Assembly (NCBI GenBank): GCA_036496605.1
Contig: DASXKV010000052.1
Coordinates: 1 to 50,227 of the forward strand
Reading direction: 5' to 3'
DNA: 50,227 nt
DNA from: Gemmatimonadaceae bacterium
Lineage (GTDB): Bacteria > Gemmatimonadota > Gemmatimonadetes > Gemmatimonadales > Gemmatimonadaceae
In this document: piece by piece, positions 15,215-23,847 of the stretch
How positions within the stretch are numbered: the stretch's first letter is position 1
Layout: every line of letters starts with the position of its first letter
Translations under genes and position numbers: made by a program
Notes under the pieces: model-generated
Seen by the model: the letters and a program-made list of their open reading frames with translations, nothing else
Databases searched by the model: none
Told to the model about the DNA's origin: nothing

Positions 15215-15931
15215 ATGCACGAACCCTCGATTCAGCATCTGCGGCGCGTCGATCCCGTGCTCGCCACGGTGATCGAGCGCGTCGGCCCTTGCCGCCTGGA
15301 GACACGGCGCGAGGGCACGCATTTCGACGCACTCGTTAGGTCCATCGTCTATCAGCAACTGTCGGGCAAGGCGGCGGGGACAATCCTGGGCCGCGTCCGC
15401 GAGCTGTACGGCAATCGGTCGCCGACGCCGAGCGAAATACTGGCGACGTCGGACGAGCAGCTCCGCGCGGCGGGGCTCTCGCGGCAGAAGCTGTCGTATC
15501 TCAAAGATCTGGCCGCGAAAGTCGAGGGTGGCGTGGTCCCGCTTGCAGCCGACACCATCGACCATTTGCCGGACGATGAGATCATCGAGCGACTCGTGCA
15601 GGTGAAGGGCATCGGGCGTTGGACAGTTCAGATGTTCCTCATGTTCCGACTCGGCAGACCGGACGTTCTTCCCGAGTTGGATCTGGGAATTCAGAATGCG
15701 ATCCGTCGCGCGTACCGCCTGCGCAAACAGCCGGGCCCCAAGGACGTGAAGCGCATTGGCAAGAACTGGACGCCGCACGCAAGCGTCGCGAGCTGGTATC
15801 TCTGGCGTTCGCTCGAGGGCGCGCGCCCGGCATCCACGCTCAAGAAAAAGCGAAAGCCATCAACGCCGAAGAAGGGCTCGGCGACGAAACGGCCGAAGGC
15901 GAAGAAAGCGAGAACCCGTAAGAGACGCTGA
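15215..15931 (+). CDS. alkA: AlkA-like DNA-3-methyladenine glycosylase
   Basis: A 238-residue HhH-GPD family glycosylase. It shows the core VYQQLSGKAAGTI, a helix-hairpin-helix LVQVKGIGRWTVQMFLM, and the catalytic aspartate in PELDLG (residue about 156). It should release N3-alkylated purines from DNA, starting base excision repair. It lacks the N-terminal AlkA_N domain of E. coli AlkA, so it resembles the shorter Mag1/archaeal forms. The last 35 residues are a Lys/Arg-rich tail (KKKRKPSTPKKGSATKRPKA and on) that would bind DNA non-specifically. The last 72 bp overlap the convergent PAP2 gene. Confidence 0.9.
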   Translation: MHEPSIQHLRRVDPVLATVIERVGPCRLETRREGTHFDALVRSIVYQQLSGKAAGTILGRVRELYGNRSPTPSEILATSDEQLRAAGLSRQKLSYLKDLAAKVEGGVVPLAADTIDHLPDDEIIERLVQVKGIGRWTVQMFLMFRLGRPDVLPELDLGIQNAIRRAYRLRKQPGPKDVKRIGKNWTPHASVASWYLWRSLEGARPASTLKKKRKPSTPKKGSATKRPKAKKARTRKRR

Positions 15932-16507
15932 CAGCGAGGTCACCGTTAGCCCGACGGCGGCGCCGAGCGCCCAGCCGCCGAGAACGTCCGTGAGCCAGTG
16001 CTCGCGCACATACACGCGGTCGGCTCCAATCAGGAGCGGCAGTCCAACTCGTAGCGCGCGCGCCTGACGACGGGTGAGTATATGCTCACGCTCGAGCACA
16101 TGCGCGGCGACGATGGCGATTGCAGTCAGTTCCGTCGTGTGCCCGCTCGGAAAAGTGCTCTCCGATTTGGGTCCTCGGCCCGGAGGACGGGGCGGCCGCG
16201 GACGATATACGAGCGAACGCATGCCACGCACTGTCAACCAACTCACGACCGCCGATGCGGCGATGCTTCCCCCGCCGCGCCGTCCAAATCGTCGCAACAC
16301 CCGCGCACCGAGCACAGTGACGGGAATGTGAACGCCAGGAAGTCCGAACACCTCCAGCGGGCGCTGCGCGCGCTCGAGCTTCCGTCCATAAAAACGCCGA
16401 GCGAGCGCGTAGACCTCGCGATCGAGCGCGGTCGGCTCGTCCAACAGCGCGACGAGCCCGAACGCGCCAAGCGCCGCAACGGGCCATGTAATCGAACGTG
16501 ATTCCAT
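15860..16507 (-). CDS. PAP2-family membrane phosphatase
   Basis: A 215-residue integral membrane protein with the three-part phosphatase signature: a Lys/Arg block around SLVYRPRPPRPPG, SGHT within FPSGHTTELTA, and RVYVREHWLTDVLGG, where the His is the general nucleophile partner. Members dephosphorylate lipid phosphates such as phosphatidic acid or undecaprenyl diphosphate at the outer face of the membrane. The specific substrate is not clear. An Arg-rich C-terminus (RLRPFRRRALLRR) is encoded on the strand opposite to the Lys/Arg tail of alkA, and the two coding regions overlap tail to tail. Confidence 0.88.
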   Translation of the reverse strand: MESRSITWPVAALGAFGLVALLDEPTALDREVYALARRFYGRKLERAQRPLEVFGLPGVHIPVTVLGARVLRRFGRRGGGSIAASAVVSWLTVRGMRSLVYRPRPPRPPGRGPKSESTFPSGHTTELTAIAIVAAHVLEREHILTRRQARALRVGLPLLIGADRVYVREHWLTDVLGGWALGAAVGLTVTSLSASLTGSRFLRLRPFRRRALLRR

Positions 16508-16589
16508 TGATGTCGAAGGCCACTACCTCGTCACAGCCTCGCAGCTATCACGCCAATCCATCGATCTCGCTCACCTGCTATTCTCCGGT

Positions 16590-17720
16590 ATGACCATTAC
16601 CCACTCGCCCACCTCGAGCATTCCCACCGAGATCAGCGACCCGGTCAACGCGCGCATACTCGCCGTCTCCGAGGACCGCATCGCCGGCTTTCTCGTCGAT
16701 CCGTTCGGAGAGATCGCCCGATTGTCGGAGGTCCCGATCGACACGGTGCTCGAGCGTCTGCGCGCGATGCTCGCTGCGGGAACGATTCGCCGCATTCGAC
16801 AAACACTGATGGCGACGAATCTCGCGCCTGGTGCGCTCGTGGCGTGGCGCGTCCCCGCGGAGCGACTCGATGAGGCATTCGACTTGATGTGGCGTGAGGA
16901 TCCGTTCTCTGGCCACATCGTGATTCGATCGACGGACGGCGCGACGCCCGGCTCGGTATATCGACTCTGGACCACGCTCAAGGTTCCGCAGGGATTCTCG
17001 ATGACCGCGCATTGCGACTTGCTCGCGACGCGCATCGGCGCGGAAGCATATCGTGCGATGCCTGCGAGGAAGCTCTTTGCGCTCGGCGTCGGTCACGTAC
17101 GACGCAAGGGCATGGAGCCGGGATCGAAAAGCGACGAGCCTGGAATCGTGATCGACACGAACGTCGTCGAGCTCTCGCGTCGCGAATGGCGTGTGCTCGA
17201 GGCGCTCAAGCGCGAGCTCGACGGCGACGAAGTGCGACAGGACATTTGGCATTTGCGCGCGCGCGAAGCGGGCGAATCATTAGACGAGTTCGTGCGTGTC
17301 GCGCAGGAGCTCGGAGAACGCAAGGTGATTGGCCGCTTCTCGACTTTCCTCGAGCACGTCAAGCCGTCGGTCGGCGGCACACGGGTGACGCGATACAACG
17401 CGCTCTTTCACTGGCGCGTGCCGGAGGGTCGAGAGATCGAAGCCGGAAGTGAAGTCGGCCGTCACCACATTCTCACGCACGCATACTGGCGCGAGGGCGG
17501 ACCGGAATTCGCGAACGTCAACATCATGGCCGTCGCGCACGGGACGGACAAAGCAACCATGCTCGCGCACAAGGATGCGATCGACGCGCACCTCACGAGC
17601 GTCGGGATGCCGATTCTCTACACCAACGTGTTCTGGGGCGGGCGCAGCGAGATCAAGCCGTCCGAAATCTCGCCGACCGTGTACGCGAACTGGTGGGCGC
17701 AAATGACCCAGAGGGCGTGA
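16590..17720 (+). CDS. Tandem Lrp/AsnC-domain protein resembling siroheme decarboxylase
   Basis: A 376-residue protein built of two similar halves. Each has a winged-helix segment (residues about 20-75 with LSEVPIDTVLERLRAMLAAG; about 195-260 with LSRREWRVLEALKREL), followed by an AsnC-type ligand-binding fold (TNLAPGALVAWRVP; TRYNALFHWRVP). The pattern is that of AhbA and AhbB, the two chains of siroheme decarboxylase, here joined in one. Several His residues (GRHHILTHAYW, IMAVAHG) could position a tetrapyrrole. No ahbC/ahbD or nir genes are nearby, so a heme-d1 or alternative heme pathway is not shown; a metabolite-sensing regulator is the other option. No clear ribosome site was seen upstream of the ATG. 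Confidence 0.65.
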   Translation: MTITHSPTSSIPTEISDPVNARILAVSEDRIAGFLVDPFGEIARLSEVPIDTVLERLRAMLAAGTIRRIRQTLMATNLAPGALVAWRVPAERLDEAFDLMWREDPFSGHIVIRSTDGATPGSVYRLWTTLKVPQGFSMTAHCDLLATRIGAEAYRAMPARKLFALGVGHVRRKGMEPGSKSDEPGIVIDTNVVELSRREWRVLEALKRELDGDEVRQDIWHLRAREAGESLDEFVRVAQELGERKVIGRFSTFLEHVKPSVGGTRVTRYNALFHWRVPEGREIEAGSEVGRHHILTHAYWREGGPEFANVNIMAVAHGTDKATMLAHKDAIDAHLTSVGMPILYTNVFWGGRSEIKPSEISPTVYANWWAQMTQRA

Positions 17721-17788
17721 TCGTCCCTCCTTTTTAGCGGTCGGAACACTTCCTGCACGGCTCAGGCTCCTTCTGAACGCAGAATCGG

Positions 17789-19654
17789 ATGCCGAGAAGC
17801 GGGGATACTCGACATGCGCGACGCCGATCTATATCCGTCCGCCTGCTCATGGCGGGCGCGATACTCAGCGCGTGCAAAGGTGGTCGCGAGAATGCGACCA
17901 GTCACATCGGACTCGTCGCAGCAACAGGCCCTGCGACGGCGGTCGGGGACACTACCACTCGCTTCGCCGACGACGGACAATGGCTTCGTCCATCGAAGGA
18001 CGTGCAGGGAACCCGGTTCAGCGGTCTGACTGAAATAAACAATCAGAATGTGCAAAATCTGCGCGTCGTCGCGACGTTCTCGACTGGGGTCGAGCGCGGG
18101 CACGAAGCGGCGCCGGTCGTGGCTGGCAGCACGATGTACATCGTCACGCCATATCCGAACTACGTCTACGCGTTGGATCTCACGAAGCCGGGGTTTCCCA
18201 CGAAATGGTCGTACAAGCCGCACCCCGTGAGCGCATCACAGGGAGTGGCGTGCTGTGATGTCGTGAACCGGGGGCTCGTCTTCGATAATGGTAAGATCTT
18301 CTTCAACACGCTCGACGGGCGCACGATCGCGCTCGATGCTGCGATCGGCAAAGAGCAGTGGGTGACGCAGGTCGGCAAAATCAATGTTGGCGAATCGGTC
18401 ACGATGGCGCCGCTCGTCGTCAAAGGCAGAGTCCTGGTCGGCGTGAGCGGCGGTGAGTTCGGCGTTCGCGGCTGGCTCAAGGCGCTCGACGAAGCATCCG
18501 GCAAGGTCGCGTGGACCGCCTATCATACCGGACCTGATAAGGATGTTCTCATCGGCCCGAACTTCCGGCCATTCTACGCCGCCGACAGCGGGAAGGATCT
18601 TGGCATCAACTCCTGGCCCGGCGACAGATGGAAGATCGGTGGGGCCGGCGCATGGGGATGGATTACGTACGACCCCGAGCTCGATCTCATTTACTACGGT
18701 ACGGCGAATCCAGGCCCGTGGAACCCCGAGCTCCGCCCGGGAGACAACAAGTGGAGCGCGACGCTCTTCGCGCGCCGGCCGGAGACGGGCGAGGCCGTCT
18801 GGGCGTATCAGCTCACGCCGCACGATCAGCACGATTACGACGGCGTCAATGAGAGCATTCTCGTCGACATGCCATGGAGGGGTCAGCAGCGAAAGCTGAT
18901 CCTGCGTCCGGATCGCAACGGCTATTTCTACGTCATCGATCGATCGACGGGAGAGGTGCTCTCGGCGGAGCCGTACGGATTCGTGAACACCACGACGGGC
19001 GTCGATCTGAAGACAGGAAGGCTGCAATACAATCCGGAGAAGGCGACGCGGACTGGTGCGGTGGTCCGCAACAGCTGCCCCGCGTCGCCGGGCATGAAAG
19101 ACTGGCAGCCCTCGGCCTATTCGCCGCGTACGGGGCTGGTCTACATCCCGCATCAGAACTTGTGCATGGACGAGGAGGGGCTGGAGGCGAACTACATCGC
19201 CGGCACGCCGTATGTCGGCTCGCACGTGAAGATGTACGCCGGCCCCACCGGCAACCGCGGTGCGTTCGACGCCTGGGACCCAGTCGCGGCACGCGTGGTA
19301 TGGAGTGTCAGGGAAGATCTTCCCGTGTGGAGTGGCGCGCTCGTCACTGCCGGAGACGTCGCGTTCTATGGCACGATGGACGGCTGGTTCAAGGCTGTCG
19401 ATGCACGCACGGGACGGGAGTTATGGAAGTTTAAAACCGGCTCCGGCATCGTTGGCCAACCGATGACGTATCGCGGTCCCGACGGCAAGCAGTACGTCGC
19501 CATTCTCTCCGGCATCGGCGGCTGGCCCGGCGCCATTGTCGCGGCCAACCTCGATGCGCGGGACTCGAGCGCCGCACTCGGCTTCGTAAACGCGATGAAG
19601 GATCTGCCGCAGAAGACGACGAAAGGGGGCATGCTGTATGTCTTCGGCTTCTAG
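17789..19654 (+). CDS. Lipoprotein PQQ-dependent alcohol dehydrogenase, lanthanide-type signature
   Basis: A 621-residue eight-bladed quinoprotein. The lipobox LSAC (about residues 26-29) predicts membrane anchoring, unlike soluble XoxF/MxaF. Family residues: vicinal cysteines in GVACCDVVNRG; the metal-ligand Glu in GGEFGVRGWL; the Asn in YYGTANPGPWN; and the catalytic Asp in HDQHDYDGVN at residue 349, with a second Asp at 351. MxaF (Ca-dependent) has Ala at that second place, whereas Asp marks lanthanide-dependent XoxF/ExaF enzymes. The protein is therefore expected to oxidise alcohols (or aldehydes) using PQQ and a lanthanide, passing electrons to a cytochrome c. The next gene, which overlaps by 17 nt, encodes exactly such a cytochrome. 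No PQQ synthesis genes are in the window. The substrate is not deducible. Confidence 0.88.
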   Translation: MPRSGDTRHARRRSISVRLLMAGAILSACKGGRENATSHIGLVAATGPATAVGDTTTRFADDGQWLRPSKDVQGTRFSGLTEINNQNVQNLRVVATFSTGVERGHEAAPVVAGSTMYIVTPYPNYVYALDLTKPGFPTKWSYKPHPVSASQGVACCDVVNRGLVFDNGKIFFNTLDGRTIALDAAIGKEQWVTQVGKINVGESVTMAPLVVKGRVLVGVSGGEFGVRGWLKALDEASGKVAWTAYHTGPDKDVLIGPNFRPFYAADSGKDLGINSWPGDRWKIGGAGAWGWITYDPELDLIYYGTANPGPWNPELRPGDNKWSATLFARRPETGEAVWAYQLTPHDQHDYDGVNESILVDMPWRGQQRKLILRPDRNGYFYVIDRSTGEVLSAEPYGFVNTTTGVDLKTGRLQYNPEKATRTGAVVRNSCPASPGMKDWQPSAYSPRTGLVYIPHQNLCMDEEGLEANYIAGTPYVGSHVKMYAGPTGNRGAFDAWDPVAARVVWSVREDLPVWSGALVTAGDVAFYGTMDGWFKAVDARTGRELWKFKTGSGIVGQPMTYRGPDGKQYVAILSGIGGWPGAIVAANLDARDSSAALGFVNAMKDLPQKTTKGGMLYVFGF

Positions 19655-20192
19655 CTCCTTGGTGATGCTCGTCGGGTTGCTCGTCACCGCCGGCTGCGAG
19701 CGCGAGAACCATCACTTCAGCGAGGTCCCTCCCACGGCGACGCCGAGCGCTTCGGCCCTCGTCGTCAGCGAGCTTCAGCCGGGACCGGCCACGATCGCTC
19801 CGAAGATCGATGCGCCGTACGACGACAATGCGTACGCCGTTTCCGAAGGCAAGACACTCTTCACCTCGATGAATTGCTCCGGTTGTCACTTTGAGGGCGG
19901 TGGCGGCATCGGACCGGCGCTCATGGACGACGAGTGGATCTACGGCAGCGAGCCGCAACAGATCTTCGCATCAATCGCCGAAGGGCGGCCTAACGGGATG
20001 CCAGCCTGGGAATATCGGCTCAGCACTCAGCAGATCTGGGAGCTCGTGAGCTTCGTTCGGTCACTGAGCTCGCTCAATCCGAAGGGCGCGCGCGGCGGGC
20101 GCGACGATCACATGATGCTCAAGCCGCCGGAGGTGTCGACGCCGAAGGGGAAGCCGAAGACGGCCAGTGCTCTTCCAGGCACGCAGCACTGA
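19638..20192 (+). CDS. Lipoprotein cytochrome c
   Basis: A 184-residue monoheme c-type cytochrome. Signal peptide with lipobox VTAGC at about residues 16-20; heme attachment site CSGCH (about residues 80-84) in MNCSGCHFEGGGGIGPAL; axial methionine probably in NGMPAWEYRLS. A Pro/Lys-rich tail follows. Its start lies inside the end of the PQQ-dehydrogenase gene, so the two are co-translated. It is the natural electron acceptor of that enzyme and donor to the caa3 oxidase downstream. Confidence 0.88.
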   Translation: MSSASSSLVMLVGLLVTAGCERENHHFSEVPPTATPSASALVVSELQPGPATIAPKIDAPYDDNAYAVSEGKTLFTSMNCSGCHFEGGGGIGPALMDDEWIYGSEPQQIFASIAEGRPNGMPAWEYRLSTQQIWELVSFVRSLSSLNPKGARGGRDDHMMLKPPEVSTPKGKPKTASALPGTQH

Positions 20193-20201
20193 GATCGACA
20201 C

Positions 20202-21233
20202 GTGCGCAGAAGCCGACGCCTTCACGGAGTGGCGACGTGTGTCGTCCTCGTGTCGTGCGTGGTCGCATGTCACGGCCCACAGAATGTGCTCGACCCCGCG
20301 GGATCCCCGAACCGCATCGTGAATCGGCTCTTCTGGTCGATGCTCGTCGTGTCCGCGACGGTCTGGATCGGCGTCGTCGGTGCCGCCTTGTGGGGCGCGC
20401 TCACCCGGCGGCGGACGACGCGTGAGGATCTCGAGCCGGTCGTGGACCTGCCTAACGATGACAAGCAGCGACAGACCCGTCTCGTCGGCGCGTTGATCGC
20501 CGGGACCGCGCTCATTCTGCTGCTCTTTCTCGTCTTCGACTTCACGGTCGGGCGCGCGCTCGCCGAGCATCCAAACCGTGCGCTCACCATCGAGATCATC
20601 GGCCATCAGTGGTGGTGGGAGATCCAGTACGTCGACGCCGACCCGAGCAAGATCGTCGTCGACGCCAACGAGCTCCACATCCCGGCCGGCGAGCCCGTGC
20701 AGGTGACGCTCTCATCGCGCGACGTGATCCACAGTTTCTGGGTGCCCAACATCATCGGCAAACGCGATCTCATTCCGGGCTACACCTCGTCGATCTTTCT
20801 GGACGCGGACCGGCCAGGCACCTACCGCGCACAATGCGCCGAGTTCTGCGGCGTCGAGCACGCGAAGATGGCGCTCACGGTCATCGTCCATTCACGAGCG
20901 GACTTCACGACGTGGCTGGCCGCACAGCGAGCCCCAGCCACCGAGCCTAACGATTCCAGCACGAAGGAAGGCCAGCGCATCTTCCTCGCGGGCCCGTGCT
21001 CCTCGTGTCACTCGATCACTGGCACCGCGGCGTATGGCACCATCGGGCCGGACCTCACACACCTCGCCAGCCGCAAGACGATTGGCGCGGGTGCGCTTGC
21101 CAATACCCGCGGGAACCTTGCCGGCTGGGTCGTCGATCCACAGTCGCTCAAGCCGGGCGTGCGAATGCCGTCGAATCAGCTCGCGCCGAAGGATCTGCTC
21201 GCATTGCTCGACTATCTCGAGTCCCTCAAGTGA
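20202..21233 (+). CDS. ctaC: Cytochrome c oxidase subunit II with fused cytochrome c (caa3 type)
   Basis: A 343-residue subunit. A lipobox-like VVAC ends the signal segment (about residue 23). Two transmembrane helices (about 42-66 and 95-118) are followed by the cupredoxin domain with GHQWWWEIQY, the first CuA ligand in VIHSFWVP, and CAEFCGVEHAKM supplying the remaining CuA ligands. The C-terminal 90 residues form a cytochrome c domain with CSSCH and an axial Met in GVRMPSNQL. This makes the oxidase a caa3 type that accepts electrons directly. GTG start nine bases after the preceding stop. Confidence 0.95.
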   Translation: MRRSRRLHGVATCVVLVSCVVACHGPQNVLDPAGSPNRIVNRLFWSMLVVSATVWIGVVGAALWGALTRRRTTREDLEPVVDLPNDDKQRQTRLVGALIAGTALILLLFLVFDFTVGRALAEHPNRALTIEIIGHQWWWEIQYVDADPSKIVVDANELHIPAGEPVQVTLSSRDVIHSFWVPNIIGKRDLIPGYTSSIFLDADRPGTYRAQCAEFCGVEHAKMALTVIVHSRADFTTWLAAQRAPATEPNDSSTKEGQRIFLAGPCSSCHSITGTAAYGTIGPDLTHLASRKTIGAGALANTRGNLAGWVVDPQSLKPGVRMPSNQLAPKDLLALLDYLESLK

Positions 21234-23227
21234 CGAGCGCCGGCCGCCGCCTGTTGCATAACGACAGCCCCACGCCGGGGACGCTGCCCGGTTCGGCGCC
21301 GGAGCTGCTCAGCGAGGAAACGGTGCTCGAGCAGGCGCGGCTTCTCGACATCACGTGGCGCGACGGCGGCGGCTTGTGGGGCTGGCTCACGACCGTCGAT
21401 CACAAGCTGATCGCCCGGCGCTATGTCGTCACCGCATTCCTGATGTTCATCGCCGGCGGCATCGAAGCGGCGATGATGCGCCTCCAGCTCGCGCGCCCCG
21501 AGAACACGTTCCTCGGACCCGACCGCTACAACCAGATCTTCACCGTCCACGGCACGACAATGATGTTCCTCTTCGCCGTGCCGATCATGACGGCGATGGG
21601 ATTGTACCTCGTCCCGCTGATGGTCGGCGCACGCAGCATCGCCTTTCCGCGGCTGAATGCCTTCGGGTACTACGCGTACCTCGTGGGCGTCGTGTTCCTC
21701 TACGTATCGCTGTTCATCAACATGGGACCGGATGCGGGTTGGACCGCATATGTCCCGCTCTCCGGCCCACAGTATTCCCCTGGCCACCGCCTCGACGTCT
21801 GGGCGCAGGTCGTGACCTTCACCGAGATCGCAGCGCTCTGCGCCGCGGTGAACATCATCGTCACCGTGTTCAAGCTGCGCGCGCCGGGGATATCGCTCAA
21901 TCGCATCCCGCTGTTCGTGTGGTCGCAGCTCGTCGTCTCGTTCATGATCGTTTTCGCAATGCCCGCCGTTGCGACGGCGAGCACGTTGCAGCTCGCGGCC
22001 GATCGCGCGCTCAGCACGCAATGGTTCAATCCTGCCGAAGGCGGTGACGCGCTCCTCTGGCAGCACATCTTCTGGTTCTTCGGGCATCCCGAGGTCTACA
22101 TCATATTCTTGCCCGGTCTCGGTTTTATTTCACCCATTATCGAAACGTTCTGCCGACGACGAGTCTTTGGTTACCTGGCAATCGTCCTCGCGAACATCAC
22201 GACTGGATTCTTTGCCTTCGGGCTGTGGGTCCATCATATGTTCGCGACGCCGATCCCCGAGCTCGGACAGAGCCTCTTCACCGCCGCGAGCCTCGTCATC
22301 GCCATCCCGACCGGCGTTCAGATCTTCTGTTGGCTCGTCACCCTCCTCTCCGGTCGTCCTCGCCTAACGACCGCGATGATCTTCATACTCGGGTTCTTCA
22401 TCACATTCGTGAATGGCGGCCTGACGGGTGTGATGGTGGCGTCGGTCGCCTTCGACAAGCAGGTGCACGACACGTTCTTTGTCGTGGCCCATTTCCATTA
22501 TGTGCTGCTCGGCGGGGCGGTCATGCCGCTCTTCGCGGCCTTCTACTACTGGTTTCCCAAGGCCACCGGACGGTTGCTCGACGAGTCGCTCGGCAAATGG
22601 CATGCGTGGCTCTTCATCCTTGGCGTCAACGTCGCGTTCTTCCCGATGCACATCCTCGGCCTGAACGGAATGCCGCGGCGCGTGTACACGTATCTCGCGT
22701 CTACCGGCTGGGGGCCCTTGAACGCCCTGTCGACGATCGGCGCGGTGGTCGTCGTCATTTCCGTTGCGCTCTTCGTCGTCAACGCGGCCATGAGCGCGCG
22801 AGTCGGGCGACCCGCCGGCGCGAATCCCTGGGACTCCTACGGCCTCGAGTGGGCGACGACGTCTCCACCACCCAATTACAACTTCGTCAATACGCCGATT
22901 GTCCTCGGCCGCCATCCGCTGTGGGATACCGGCTCGCCGCTGCCGGTGATCACCGGTCTCCGCGCCGACCGACGTGAAGTTCTCGTCACCACCGCCTTCG
23001 ACGCCGAACCCGATTATCGCCACCGGCAACCTAACGCGTCGATCTGGCCGCTCTTCCTGGCGCTGTGCATGGCTGAATTCTGGATCGGTTCGATTTTCAC
23101 GCCATGGGCTGTCGTCGGCGGATTCGGACTCACCTTGCTTGGCATGCTCGGGTGGGGCTGGCAATCGTCCCGGCAGATCGAAGTCGAGCGCGTCGACACC
23201 GACCTGCAGATCATCGACACGGTATGA
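21230..23227 (+). CDS. ctaD: Cytochrome c oxidase subunit I
   Basis: A 665-residue heme-copper oxidase catalytic subunit. It shows the low-spin heme His in FTVHGTTMMF, the CuB/cross-linked His-Tyr motif HPEVYIIFLPG, the HH pair in GLWVHHMFATP, and the paired heme ligands in VVAHFHYVLLGG. The D-channel region INMGPDAGWTAYVPLSGP and the K-channel region place it in the A-type oxidases. After the 12 core helices there are extra C-terminal helices (about residues 605-640), as in SoxM/caa3 enzymes. GTG start overlapping the ctaC stop by four bases (GTGA). It reduces O2 to water and pumps protons. Confidence 0.95.
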   Translation: MTSAGRRLLHNDSPTPGTLPGSAPELLSEETVLEQARLLDITWRDGGGLWGWLTTVDHKLIARRYVVTAFLMFIAGGIEAAMMRLQLARPENTFLGPDRYNQIFTVHGTTMMFLFAVPIMTAMGLYLVPLMVGARSIAFPRLNAFGYYAYLVGVVFLYVSLFINMGPDAGWTAYVPLSGPQYSPGHRLDVWAQVVTFTEIAALCAAVNIIVTVFKLRAPGISLNRIPLFVWSQLVVSFMIVFAMPAVATASTLQLAADRALSTQWFNPAEGGDALLWQHIFWFFGHPEVYIIFLPGLGFISPIIETFCRRRVFGYLAIVLANITTGFFAFGLWVHHMFATPIPELGQSLFTAASLVIAIPTGVQIFCWLVTLLSGRPRLTTAMIFILGFFITFVNGGLTGVMVASVAFDKQVHDTFFVVAHFHYVLLGGAVMPLFAAFYYWFPKATGRLLDESLGKWHAWLFILGVNVAFFPMHILGLNGMPRRVYTYLASTGWGPLNALSTIGAVVVVISVALFVVNAAMSARVGRPAGANPWDSYGLEWATTSPPPNYNFVNTPIVLGRHPLWDTGSPLPVITGLRADRREVLVTTAFDAEPDYRHRQPNASIWPLFLALCMAEFWIGSIFTPWAVVGGFGLTLLGMLGWGWQSSRQIEVERVDTDLQIIDTV

Positions 23228-23847
23228 CGACACCGCTGTCCACAGCGCAGCAATCGTTAGGCGACGTCGCCGAGCTGCCCTCGGTCACGTTCGGGCACCG
23301 CAGCCTCATGTGGTGGGGCACGCTCGGCTTCATGGTGATCGAAGGCTGGACGCTCGCATTGATCACCGCGATGTATTTCTATGTCCGGCAGAACTTCGAG
23401 ACGTGGCCGCCGCTGCGGACGCCGCGGCCCTCGCTCACGGCGCCGACGGTCAACCTCGCGGTCATGATCGTCAGCGTCTTACCCGTGTACCTGGCGTCAC
23501 GCGCGGCGCGGCGACTCGATCTCCGAGGAGTGAGACTCTGGCTGCTCGTCTCGTCGTTGATCTCCCTGCCGATTCCGATTCTTCGCTGGTATGAGCTCTG
23601 GGCGCTCAACGTGCGTTGGGACAGCAACGCCTACGGCACCGCGGCTTGGACGATCGTCGGTACGCACGCGTCGCTCCTTCTGCTCGACGTCGCCGACACG
23701 ATCGGCCTCACACTCTTCTTCTGGTTCAAACGGCTGCCGATCAAGGTGATGAGTGACGTCACTGACAACTCGTTCTATTGGTACTTCATGGTTCTGATCT
23801 GGATACCGCTGTACTTCGTCGTGTACGTGAGCCCGTACGTGCTCTGA
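23224..23847 (+). CDS. ctaE: Cytochrome c oxidase subunit III
   Basis: A 207-residue membrane protein with about five helices. Recognisable subunit III features are MWWGTLGFMVIEGWTLALI (the conserved Glu in helix III-like position), YFYVRQNFETWPP, and GTHASLLLLDVADTIGL replacing the usual GTHGLHV motif. Divergent from canonical CtaE but in the right place. Its ATG overlaps the ctaD stop by four bases (ATGA), indicating coupled translation. Confidence 0.85.
   Translation: MTTPLSTAQQSLGDVAELPSVTFGHRSLMWWGTLGFMVIEGWTLALITAMYFYVRQNFETWPPLRTPRPSLTAPTVNLAVMIVSVLPVYLASRAARRLDLRGVRLWLLVSSLISLPIPILRWYELWALNVRWDSNAYGTAAWTIVGTHASLLLLDVADTIGLTLFFWFKRLPIKVMSDVTDNSFYWYFMVLIWIPLYFVVYVSPYVL

Noticed and set aside
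14597-15778. 393-codon minus-strand frame across udgX and alkA
   Set aside because: Runs antisense to two genes with complete catalytic motifs; His/Arg-rich with no recognisable fold.
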